A DNA stretch of 64,000 nucleotides from NCBI RefSeq assembly GCF_039982735.1, contig NZ_JBDWXV010000010.1:248001-312000 (forward strand). Reading direction: 5' to 3'. Positions 26,350-36,000 of the stretch are shown piece by piece. Source of the DNA: Saccharospirillum sp039982735 (GTDB lineage: Bacteria; Pseudomonadota; Gammaproteobacteria; Pseudomonadales; Natronospirillaceae). How positions within the stretch are numbered: position 1 is the stretch's first letter; each line of letters starts with the position of its first letter. The translations under genes and the position numbers were made by a program. Under the pieces are notes generated by a model. The model made no database searches. It was not told where the DNA came from and saw only the letters and a program-made list of their open reading frames with translations.

Positions 26350-29300
26350 ATGGCCAGCAGCAGTAATCATCATTCCATCGTTACACGCTTTATAAATGTT
26401 GCCCATCAACACCCAAAGCGCATCGCGGTCAGGTGGCAAGATGGCAAATCCTGGTACCAAATAGCCTACTCCGATCTCCTTAAGAAAGCACAGTCAGTGG
26501 CGGCGACCCTTGCAAGTTCAGGCGTAAAAGAGGGTTCGGCAGTAATATTGGTATCGGAACGGCACCCGGATTTGTGCGCCAACCTGATTGGAACACTGCT
26601 GTGCGGTGCTCATTACGTATTTATTGATCCAAACTACCCGGAAGAACGTCAACATTTTATTGCCGACGCAGTGTCGGCCCAGTTTGGTCTGGATTCCCCG
26701 GGAAGCGCTTCGCTAAACCACCTGAACCTAACCTGGCTCTCGCCTGCCAACTATAATGAAGAAACTGGGGCAACTCCCAAGCAAGTTAACTCCGATCAAC
26801 GCGACCTGCCCGCTTATGTCATGTTCACATCAGGTTCAACAGGAAAACCTAAAGGCGTGGTGATACCACATCGTGCCATTCTCAGGCTGGTGACAGATAC
26901 CGACTTTATATCGTTCTCCAAAGAGCAGACATTCCTTCAACTTTCTGCGCTCAGTTTCGATGCATCAACACTCGAAATTTGGGGCCCCCTCCTTAACGGC
27001 GGAACTTGCGTCATCCATCCCGAAACCGGCTCTTTGTCTCTCAATGGCATCCGGGACGTTATTGCCTCCCAACATGTTACAACACTCTGGCTAACTGCCT
27101 CGCTGTTCAATACCGTTATTGCGGAACACCCTGAATACCTTCGCCCGGTTAAGCAGCTGCTTACCGGCGGTGAAGCGCTGTCTGTTCCTCACGTAAAAAA
27201 AGCGCTTGAACAGTTGCCCGACACTAGGCTTTTCAACGGTTATGGCCCCACGGAAAATACCACCTTCACCACCGTGTTCCCGATACCCAGGTCACTGTCT
27301 GACGATGTGAAGCGCATACCGATCGGTTACCCGATACACGGAACTCAGTGCGCGCTGGTTGATGAACACCTGAACCGGGTCGAGGGCCCGAAACAGACGG
27401 GCGAACTGGTGGCGTTTGGGGATGGGCTGGCACTGGGTTATCTGAACCGGCCAGAGCTGACCAGCGAGCGGTTTATCCTGTTACGGGACCAGGACGACCA
27501 GGAGAGAACCGCCTACAGAACCGGAGACCTGGTTCAACTGAATGACGATGGCAGTTACGATTACCTGTCAAGAATCGACAAACAAGTGAAGATAGACGGG
27601 CACCGCATTGAGCCAGGGGAAATCGAGTACCAACTAAACAGTATGGCCAGCCTCACTGAAGCCCGCGTTGTTGTTCGCACCGGCCCGGAAGGCCAAAAAA
27701 GGCTCGCGGCCTATGTCGTTTCCGATACAGCCATCAACACCCGGTCTATCCGCGACACACTCAGCGTCGTCTTGCCGGCGTACATGGTTCCGCATTTTAT
27801 TATTCAGGTCGGTGAACTGCCCAGAAATCAAAATGGAAAGCTGGACGAAGCCAGGCTACCAGACCCCTACACGACGGTGCCCAAGAAAGAGACCGAACTG
27901 ACCTTCGGAAACATCAAAAGCCGTGTTGTCGAGTGCTGGAAAACCATTCTGAATCGCTCGGTTGAAGACACTGAGAACTTCATGGACGCCGGCGGTACCT
28001 CACTGGAAGCGCTCAAACTGGCAACACTTCTGGAAACTGACTTTGGTGTCGAGCTCAGTGGCACCTTTGTCTTCGAACACCCGACTATTAGTCAACAATC
28101 GGATTTTTTTGGCAGCCAACTGGACAAACAGGATGTAAAAACCGACAGCCACCAGGCAGACCGCCATAACAACGAGTTTGCCATCATCGGAATGGCGTGT
28201 CGTTTCCCGGGCGCCAATAATCTCGATGAGTATTGGCAGAACCTGCTGGATGGCAAGGAAACCGTCAGCTTCTTCAGTGACGAAGAACTCAGCCCCGAGG
28301 TGACGGCAGAGGAACGCGCTGATCCGGCCTATGTCAAAGCCAAAGGCATTGTTGAAGGCTACGACCGCTTCGACGCCAAATTCTTTGGTATATCACCGAT
28401 TGAAGCCCGGTTAATGGACCCTCAGCAGAGAATCATGCTCGAACTTTGCTGGCATGCGCTGGAAGACGCGGGCATTCCCCCGGGTGATGTCGAGTACAGG
28501 ACCGGTGTGTTTACCGGCATGAACTGGGCCCGGTATTACCAGCAATACGTTCTGCCCAATAAGGAGCTTGTCGACAGCTATGGCGTACTCAACTGTGGCC
28601 TGGCAAATGAACCCGATACGCTCAGCACCCGGATCTCCTATAAGCTGAACCTCAAAGGCCCAAGTATCAACGTTTTCACCGCTTGCTCTACCGGGCTTGT
28701 AGCGGTAGCCCAGGCCTGCGAAGCCATAGACAGCGGCCAATGTGAACAGGCTATCGCCGCCGGTGTATCAATTTCAACACCCGTCAAGCGCGGCTATATG
28801 TATCAGGAAGGCAGCATGCTTTCCCGGGACGGGCACTGCAGACCCTTTGATCAGGATGCCACCGGCACCACCTTCAACGACGGCGCCGGAGCGGTTATTG
28901 TAAAACGACGCGACCTGGCCGAACGGGATGGAGACGATATTTACGCCCTCATCAAAGGGTATGCCGTCAATAACGATGGCGAACAGAAGGCCAGCTTTAC
29001 CGCACCCAGCGTCGCTGGGCAGGTGGCGGTTTATCAAGCGGCCCTTAAACGGGCAAACATTGAACCTGCAACGGTTGGTTTCATTGAAACACATGGCACC
29101 GCCACGCCGCTGGGAGACCCCATTGAGGTTCTGTCATTAAAACGGTGCTACGTCGCAGAAGGCCAGTCGGAAAAAACCTGCGCCATCGGTTCGGTCAAGT
29201 CGAACATTGGCCATGCCATTCATGCGGCGGGCCTGGCGAGCCTGATCAAATCCACCATGGCCGTTCGTGAGAACCGAATTCCACCCACATTGTTTTTCAA

Positions 29301-32300
29301 TAAGCCCAACCCCAAGCTGGAGCTGGAGAAATCCGGTTTCTACGTCAACTCAACGGTTGAAGCCTGGAAGCTGCCCTCACCCAGAAGAGCCGCCGTTACC
29401 TCGCTGGGGGTTGGCGGTACAAATGCCCACGTTATCCTTGAAGAATTTGTACCCCAACAGCGCGCGGACCAAGCTCTAGACCCTCACCCTGAACTCAGGA
29501 TTCCCATTCTGATATCTGCAAAAAGCAAGCCTGCTCTGGAAAACCAGATTGCCCGGTATGGCAGCTATTTTGAAAACAGGAAAGAAACCGCTCTAGCGAA
29601 CGTCTCCTACACCTCCATATACGGTCGAAAGCACTTTGAACACAGAGCCATCGTGTTTGGCGGGGAGCTGCCGGAAGCCATCGAAAATCTAGGCAAAGGC
29701 AAGTCATTTGCCAAAGGACAATCAGGGTCTGCTCACGGGGTCGGGTTCATGTTCTCTGGCCAGGGTACACAAGCCAGAGACATGGGTAAGTGGCTGTATG
29801 AGAACAGCGCTTCCTACAAGGAAACCTTTGATCAGGGATGCGAGATCGTACTCAAGACAACCGGAGTGGATGTCAGAGGCATTTTGTTTGCCGAAGAACA
29901 GGCCGCGGATGAAAGCCTTATTCACCAGACGTCGTTTGTGCAGCCGGCTCTCTTTCTGCTGGAGTTCGGTCTAGCAAATTGCCTGATAGAGCGCGGTGTT
30001 AAGCCGTCTTTTTTCATCGGCCACAGCATTGGGGAGTTTGCCGCAGCAACCCTGGCCGGCATATTCAGCTTTGAAGACGCTACCAGGCTGGTCGCTACCA
30101 GGGGCGCTTTAATGCAGAGCATGCCATCTGGCAAGATGCTCATCGTGCGTTCGAACCCGGATGACATTGCAACCATCGTCAACGGGAAGGCCGAAGTGGC
30201 CGCCGTGAACGCACCTGGCCTGGTTGTACTTTCAGGTGAGCAAGACGCCATTACAGCAATAGCCAAACAGCTGTCCGAGAAAAAGATTGCCAGTACCCTT
30301 CTGCAAACGAGCCATGCTTTCCATTCCAGAATGATGGAACCAATCGTTCCCCGGTTCGAAGAATTCATATCGGGTATTTCCAGAAATACGCCTGCTATAC
30401 CGATTTTTTCAACCATGACTGGTGCTCTGCTCACTGATGAAGAGGCCAAGTCGCCACGGTACTGGTCACAGCAACTGAGAAACCCGGTTCAGTTTTCCAA
30501 TGCGCTGCAGGCTATGGCCGCCAACCAGGCCAGCGATGGCGAACGGGTTAGTCTGTTGGAGGTAGGCCCCGGAAACACCCTGGTCAACCTGGTCAACTAC
30601 CACAAGGACCTGTCCGGTGTGAATGCTTGGCCGTCGCTAACGAACAAAGGCACTGACGAAAAAGCCGAAAGCGATATGTACAGCAGCATTGGCCAACTTT
30701 GGGTCAACGGACACAGCCTTGACTGGGATCAATACGTTGGCGACCTGACCGTGAGAAAAGTACGACTGCCCGGTTATGCATTCACCGAAGATCAATTCTG
30801 GCTCGGCCCTGTAAACAGCAACGTTATTTCCATTCACCAGGGCACTACCACTGCACCACAAGCACTTTCACACCCGGTAATACAGGACGTTAAAATGGAC
30901 CCGAAGCAGCATTCCGACAAAATTCGTTCAGATGTCATGAGTATCATTGAGGATATCTCCGGGTACGAGCTGGGCAACGCTGACCCCGGCTCACATTTCA
31001 GTGAAGTGGGTCTGGATTCTCTGCTCCTCACCCAGGTGGCTACCGCACTGGAGCGACAGTTCAAGCTAGGTATTTCGTTCCGGCATCTGGTTGAAGAATA
31101 TACCTCGCTGGAACTGATTTCGGACTTTATCGCGTCGCGGGTTGAGCCCGAGGTTACGTCTCAGCCAGTGACCGGCACACAGGAAGCGGTCAGTCTACCT
31201 ACCGCTAACAGCCAGGCTGCGCCAACGGGTATCGATTTTAGCGCGATGGCCTCCGGCAACTCCAACATCAGGGATATCGTCAATACCCAACTACACATCA
31301 TGCAATTACAGTTGCAGGCCCTGGGCGGACAGCCTGCCTCCGTTACTCAACAAAGCCTGCCGCAACCCCAGCCGAAACCTGGTGCCGAGCAACCCACCGC
31401 CAGTGCTGGCAACCAAATCCAGACCGACACCAGCGAAACAAACACTGACGTACCAGCGAAGCCGGCCCATACCCCCGGCACACGCATCAGCAGAGAAAAA
31501 ACCAGCACCGAACTGACCTCTGCCCAGCGTGAGTGGGTTGATGGCCTGATGACCCGATACCAGGAGAAATACGCCGGTTCCAAGGCGTATACCCAGAAAC
31601 ACAGAAAACATCTGGCAGATCCCAGAAGCGTTTCCGGGTTTAACCCTGGCTGGAAAGAAATCATCTTTCCTATTGTCACGGTGAAGTCGAAAGGTTCCAA
31701 ATTATGGGACGTTGATGGAAACGAATTAATCGATACGTCCAACGGGTTTGGTCCCATCCTGTTTGGCCACTCACCCGACTTCATTTCTAACGCCGCCAAA
31801 GCTCAAATAGACCTCGGTGTAGAAACTGGCCCGCAATCACCACTGGCCGGCGAAGTCGCCGAGCTGTTCTGCGAATTGACGGGCAACGAACGGTGCACCT
31901 TTGCCTGTACCGGATCGGAAGCCAACGTAGGGGCACTCCGGATCGCTCGTACCGTTTCCGGCCGCACCAAGGTCGTGGCCTTTGAAGGCTCCTATCACGG
32001 CATACATGATGAAGTCGTCATGCGCGCAGGCAAAGACCATAAGGCCTTGCCAGCGGCCCCCGGCATCCCCAGAGAAGCAACCGCCAATATGATACTGCTA
32101 CCCTGGGGTGAGCAAAGCAGTCTGGACGAAATCCGAAAGCTGGGTGACGACCTGGCCGCCGTTCTTGTCGAGCCCGTACAAAGCCGAAAGCCCCAGTTTC
32201 ACAGTCAGGAGTACATCAGCGAAATACGCCGAATTACCGAAGAGAATGGCGTAGCACTTATTCTGGACGAAGTAGTCACCGGCTTTCGTGTTGGCCCGGG

Positions 32301-33003
32301 AGGCATTCGCAAGCGCTTCAGTATAGACGCAGACATGATGACCTACGGTAAGGTTGTTGGTGGTGGATACCCCATAGGCATCATAGCCGGGAAAGCCAAA
32401 TACCTCGACGCAATGGACGGCGGCTACTGGCAGTACGGTGACGATTCCATCCCCGAGCAGGGCGTGACCTTTTTTGCCGGTACCTTTGTCAGGCATCCGC
32501 TAAGCCTGTCGGTCGCCAAAGCTGTACTGAGCAGAATCAAGGAGCAGGGCGATATTCTATATCCGGCCCTGGAAGCAAAGACCACTGCCATGGCCAAAGA
32601 GGCCAAAGCCTTTATCGAAACAATGAAGACAGGCGTCAGCTTTGAAGAGTTCGCCTCGCTGTTTTACATCTCAGTTCCTTCATCCACACAACTGGGCCAT
32701 CTGTTGTTTCTGTCAATGACACTCGATGGTATTCACATTCAGCAATACCGGCCTAACTTCCTAACAACGGAACATTCTGACGAGGATGTCGAAAAGATAC
32801 TTCATGCGTTCAAGTCCGGCGTAGCCAACCTGATTGCCCACGGACTCCTGGAGGGTGATACAGTCGCTGCGAAGAAGTACCTGGGCGGTAATGGCAGCAT
32901 TCCTGCCGGTGCAAAACTCGGTAAAAATGAAAACGGCGAGCCGGCTTATTTCATTGAGGACCCGGGCAATAAGGGAGCCTATCTGGAGGTTGGCCGCCCA
33001 TGA
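26350..33003 (+). CDS. Hybrid NRPS-PKS: A-PCP-KS-AT-ACP-class III aminotransferase
   Basis: 2217 residues. Order: adenylation domain (about 10-510, FTSGSTGKPKG core near 156), PCP with Ser551 in GGTSL, ketosynthase (608-1040) with Cys779, His915 and His955, acyltransferase (1130-1430) with Ser1226 in GHSIG and HAFH at 1322-1325 (the malonyl-type signature), ACP with Ser1557 in GLDSL, a Gln/Pro-rich linker (about 1600-1710), and a class III aminotransferase (1720-2160) with Lys2001 in YGKVVGGGYPIG. No KR or DH is present. By eye against GrsA, the pocket reads D-A-L-W-L-G-G-T-F-K, near the Val code DAFWIGGTFK. Predicted: Val plus malonate gives a beta-keto thioester, then a beta-amine, as in mycosubtilin MycA-type modules. 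The stop overlaps the next start (ATGA). Confidence 0.92.
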   Translation: MASSSNHHSIVTRFINVAHQHPKRIAVRWQDGKSWYQIAYSDLLKKAQSVAATLASSGVKEGSAVILVSERHPDLCANLIGTLLCGAHYVFIDPNYPEERQHFIADAVSAQFGLDSPGSASLNHLNLTWLSPANYNEETGATPKQVNSDQRDLPAYVMFTSGSTGKPKGVVIPHRAILRLVTDTDFISFSKEQTFLQLSALSFDASTLEIWGPLLNGGTCVIHPETGSLSLNGIRDVIASQHVTTLWLTASLFNTVIAEHPEYLRPVKQLLTGGEALSVPHVKKALEQLPDTRLFNGYGPTENTTFTTVFPIPRSLSDDVKRIPIGYPIHGTQCALVDEHLNRVEGPKQTGELVAFGDGLALGYLNRPELTSERFILLRDQDDQERTAYRTGDLVQLNDDGSYDYLSRIDKQVKIDGHRIEPGEIEYQLNSMASLTEARVVVRTGPEGQKRLAAYVVSDTAINTRSIRDTLSVVLPAYMVPHFIIQVGELPRNQNGKLDEARLPDPYTTVPKKETELTFGNIKSRVVECWKTILNRSVEDTENFMDAGGTSLEALKLATLLETDFGVELSGTFVFEHPTISQQSDFFGSQLDKQDVKTDSHQADRHNNEFAIIGMACRFPGANNLDEYWQNLLDGKETVSFFSDEELSPEVTAEERADPAYVKAKGIVEGYDRFDAKFFGISPIEARLMDPQQRIMLELCWHALEDAGIPPGDVEYRTGVFTGMNWARYYQQYVLPNKELVDSYGVLNCGLANEPDTLSTRISYKLNLKGPSINVFTACSTGLVAVAQACEAIDSGQCEQAIAAGVSISTPVKRGYMYQEGSMLSRDGHCRPFDQDATGTTFNDGAGAVIVKRRDLAERDGDDIYALIKGYAVNNDGEQKASFTAPSVAGQVAVYQAALKRANIEPATVGFIETHGTATPLGDPIEVLSLKRCYVAEGQSEKTCAIGSVKSNIGHAIHAAGLASLIKSTMAVRENRIPPTLFFNKPNPKLELEKSGFYVNSTVEAWKLPSPRRAAVTSLGVGGTNAHVILEEFVPQQRADQALDPHPELRIPILISAKSKPALENQIARYGSYFENRKETALANVSYTSIYGRKHFEHRAIVFGGELPEAIENLGKGKSFAKGQSGSAHGVGFMFSGQGTQARDMGKWLYENSASYKETFDQGCEIVLKTTGVDVRGILFAEEQAADESLIHQTSFVQPALFLLEFGLANCLIERGVKPSFFIGHSIGEFAAATLAGIFSFEDATRLVATRGALMQSMPSGKMLIVRSNPDDIATIVNGKAEVAAVNAPGLVVLSGEQDAITAIAKQLSEKKIASTLLQTSHAFHSRMMEPIVPRFEEFISGISRNTPAIPIFSTMTGALLTDEEAKSPRYWSQQLRNPVQFSNALQAMAANQASDGERVSLLEVGPGNTLVNLVNYHKDLSGVNAWPSLTNKGTDEKAESDMYSSIGQLWVNGHSLDWDQYVGDLTVRKVRLPGYAFTEDQFWLGPVNSNVISIHQGTTTAPQALSHPVIQDVKMDPKQHSDKIRSDVMSIIEDISGYELGNADPGSHFSEVGLDSLLLTQVATALERQFKLGISFRHLVEEYTSLELISDFIASRVEPEVTSQPVTGTQEAVSLPTANSQAAPTGIDFSAMASGNSNIRDIVNTQLHIMQLQLQALGGQPASVTQQSLPQPQPKPGAEQPTASAGNQIQTDTSETNTDVPAKPAHTPGTRISREKTSTELTSAQREWVDGLMTRYQEKYAGSKAYTQKHRKHLADPRSVSGFNPGWKEIIFPIVTVKSKGSKLWDVDGNELIDTSNGFGPILFGHSPDFISNAAKAQIDLGVETGPQSPLAGEVAELFCELTGNERCTFACTGSEANVGALRIARTVSGRTKVVAFEGSYHGIHDEVVMRAGKDHKALPAAPGIPREATANMILLPWGEQSSLDEIRKLGDDLAAVLVEPVQSRKPQFHSQEYISEIRRITEENGVALILDEVVTGFRVGPGGIRKRFSIDADMMTYGKVVGGGYPIGIIAGKAKYLDAMDGGYWQYGDDSIPEQGVTFFAGTFVRHPLSLSVAKAVLSRIKEQGDILYPALEAKTTAMAKEAKAFIETMKTGVSFEEFASLFYISVPSSTQLGHLLFLSMTLDGIHIQQYRPNFLTTEHSDEDVEKILHAFKSGVANLIAHGLLEGDTVAAKKYLGGNGSIPAGAKLGKNENGEPAYFIEDPGNKGAYLEVGRP

Positions 33004-36000
33004 ATTCAACCCCTTTTAACCCCTTTGCCGGTGGTGAACTTTCCCGTGTCGCGCCGACTACTGGCCCACAACGAGAAATCATTGCCTCAGCGCAGATCAG
33101 TGACGTTGCCAATACAGCCTTCAACGAAGCCGTGTCTGTCAGGCTGTCTGGCCACCTTAATGCAGACTTGCTCCGTAGGTGTTTCGACGACCTGATTGCC
33201 AAGCACGACATCTTGCGGGCAACGTTTTCCAGGAATGGCACGGAGATATGCCTGCACGACACCTCGTCGTTTGAGCTGGATTATGAGGATATCAGCGACC
33301 GTTCATCCAGTGAGCAGGAAGCGACTATCCGTGATCTGTGGAAGAACATCGCCATTTCTCCCATGAATTTGGAGGAAGGCCCTCTTTTTGCTGCATGGCT
33401 CAAAAAGCTGGATAGCACAACTCATGAGCTGATTCTCGCCGCCCATCACATCATTTGTGACGGTTGGTCGTTCGGCCTGGTGCTCAGCGAATTGTCGCAA
33501 TCTTATGGAAATAGCCGATCGCAAACGAACACCTCCGCTGACGCCATTTCTTTCTTCGATTACGCAGAAATGGTCGATTCGCGGGAAATCAGCAACATCG
33601 ACAACGATTACTGGATCAACCGTTTTTCAGATTTACCACCCAACCTCGACTTGCCTCTGGACGCTCCCAGGCCTCACTACCGTACCTTCGAAGCCAGACG
33701 CCTGGACTACCAACTCAACCCGGAGCTGGCCAAAAAACTTCCCAAAACGGCTGCCTCCCTGAAAGTCAGTATGGTTAACATGGTGCTGGCGGGCTACTTT
33801 GTTCTATTGCATCGGCTTACGTCAAACGACGATATAGTCGTAGGCCTCCCGGTAGCGGGGCAGGCAACACAAAATCGTGTAAAACAGATAGGACACATGG
33901 TTCACCTGTTGCCCATTCGCACACTGATCAACGCGGAGCTGCCATTCTCCGAACTGTGCAAACAGGTTAAAAAAGAGGTCCTCGATGCCACAGAGCACTC
34001 GAACTTCACCTTTGGGAAATTGATAGAAGCGATCAAGGTTGACCGAACCCGGGTTCCACTGATCAATACAATTTTCAATATCGACCAGCCTCTGGAAGCT
34101 ATTCAGTTTGGCGACCTAAACGGTAGGGTTCGAACGGTTCCACGAGCCGCCGAGAACTTTGAGATGTTCCTGAATATCCTGCCTTCTTCAACCAGCCTGA
34201 CCATTGAAGCTACTTACTCTTCCGCGCTTTTCGACGAAGAGACCATCACTTCCTGGCTGCAGACACTGGAGAGAATACTGGCCGCGACTGCGGCGAACCC
34301 GACTATTAAGATTGCCAGTATTGCCCTGACTGATCAGGAACCTGAGCTGGTCAGGCGCGCCAATGCAACCCAGTCAGACCTTGCCTATCGCAGCGTGATC
34401 GACGCTTTAGAACATCACGTAACCACCAACCCGACCCACGTGGCCTGCGCCTGCGGAGGTAGAAGCTGGACCTACCAGACGCTTGAAGAAAAAAGCAATG
34501 CCATTGCAGTCAACCTAGCGAAAAGTGGTGTAGTACCTGGCAAGACCGTTGGAGTCTGCCTGGAACGGTCAGACACGGCCCTTGCCACGATCATAGGCAT
34601 CCTCAAGCTCGGTGCCGTGTACTTGCCCATGGACCCGGATTTTCCCGAAACCCGATTGAAGTACATCCTTGAAGACTCGGCAGCCTACGCCATTGTCATT
34701 GACGATTCCACGCCGGCGTTCATGACCGGATTGGACATTGTCAAACTCAACATCAGTGACACTGAAGGCGAACCCGGTGTTTCAAATGCCTCCGACTTGC
34801 CGGTTGTCAGCATTGAGCCCGAGCAGACGGCATACATAATTTATACCTCTGGCTCCACAGGTAAACCGAAAGGTGTACTCGTACCGCATCGCGCCCTAAT
34901 CAATTTCCTTGAAAGCATGGCAAACAAACCCGGCTGCACGTCGCAAGACAAGCTACTGGCGGTAACGACGTTCTCTTTTGACATCTCACTGCTGGAACTC
35001 TTGCTGCCTTTGATCTGCGGCGCCAAAACCGTAATTGCCGAAAAAGAGAGCGTTAAAGACGGTGACAAACTTCGTCGGTTGATCCTCGATCACCAGATCA
35101 CGGTCATGCAGGCGACCCCGGCCACCTGGCGCATGTTGCTTGATACCGGTTGGCAGCATGATGGACTGAAGATGAAAGGCCTTTGTGGTGGCGAACCGCT
35201 CCCACCAGATCTGGTGCGAGACCTATCGGGTTGCCTGCATGAACTGTGGAATATGTACGGACCCACCGAAACCACCGTCTGGTCGACCTGCCAACAGTTG
35301 CGCCTGACGGATAGACTGATTTCTATTGGCAAACCGATTAACAATAGCCAGGTGCATATTCTGGACCGGGAGCGTAACCCGCTTCCGCTATCTTGCCCGG
35401 GTGAGCTGTATATTGGTGGTATGGGCCTCGCAACGTCGTACCACCAACAGCCAGATCTCACTGCTGAGAAATACATCGATCACCCCAACTACGGTAGACT
35501 ATACGCAACCGGTGATCTGGCCAAGTGGTGCCCCGATGGTAATGTTCAACATCTGGGCCGAATGGATGATCAGGTGAAAGTTCGGGGCTACCGGATTGAG
35601 CTTGGTGACATTGACGCCGCGCTGGCCACATGCTCCGACGTAACCTCGGCTTGTTCCTATGTGTGGGAATTAGCGCCCGGTGATGCTCGCATCGTGGGTT
35701 GTATTGTGTCGGGATCTAAGTCCGGGCCTAATCTGGTTGGCATCCGCAAGGAACTGCGTTCGCTCCTGCCCGCGTACATGATTCCGCAGTACATTCTTAC
35801 CATTGACAGCGTACCCTTAAGCCCCAGTGGCAAGATCGACCGACGTCGGCTACCCAAGCCTGAACTGCGTGAATCCACCATTCTCAAGGCCACAGCTCTG
35901 GCTAATCAGACTGAGGAAATGGTCGCTAAAGTCTGGTCTGACGTACTAAATACTTCTTCCCGAATTGTCCGTGAAGACAACTTTTTCAGCCTGGGCGGGC

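Noticed and set aside
29922..30449. 175-codon minus-strand frame inside the AT domain of the large NRPS-PKS
   Set aside because: Inside a domain with clear catalytic residues on the plus strand; treated as chance.
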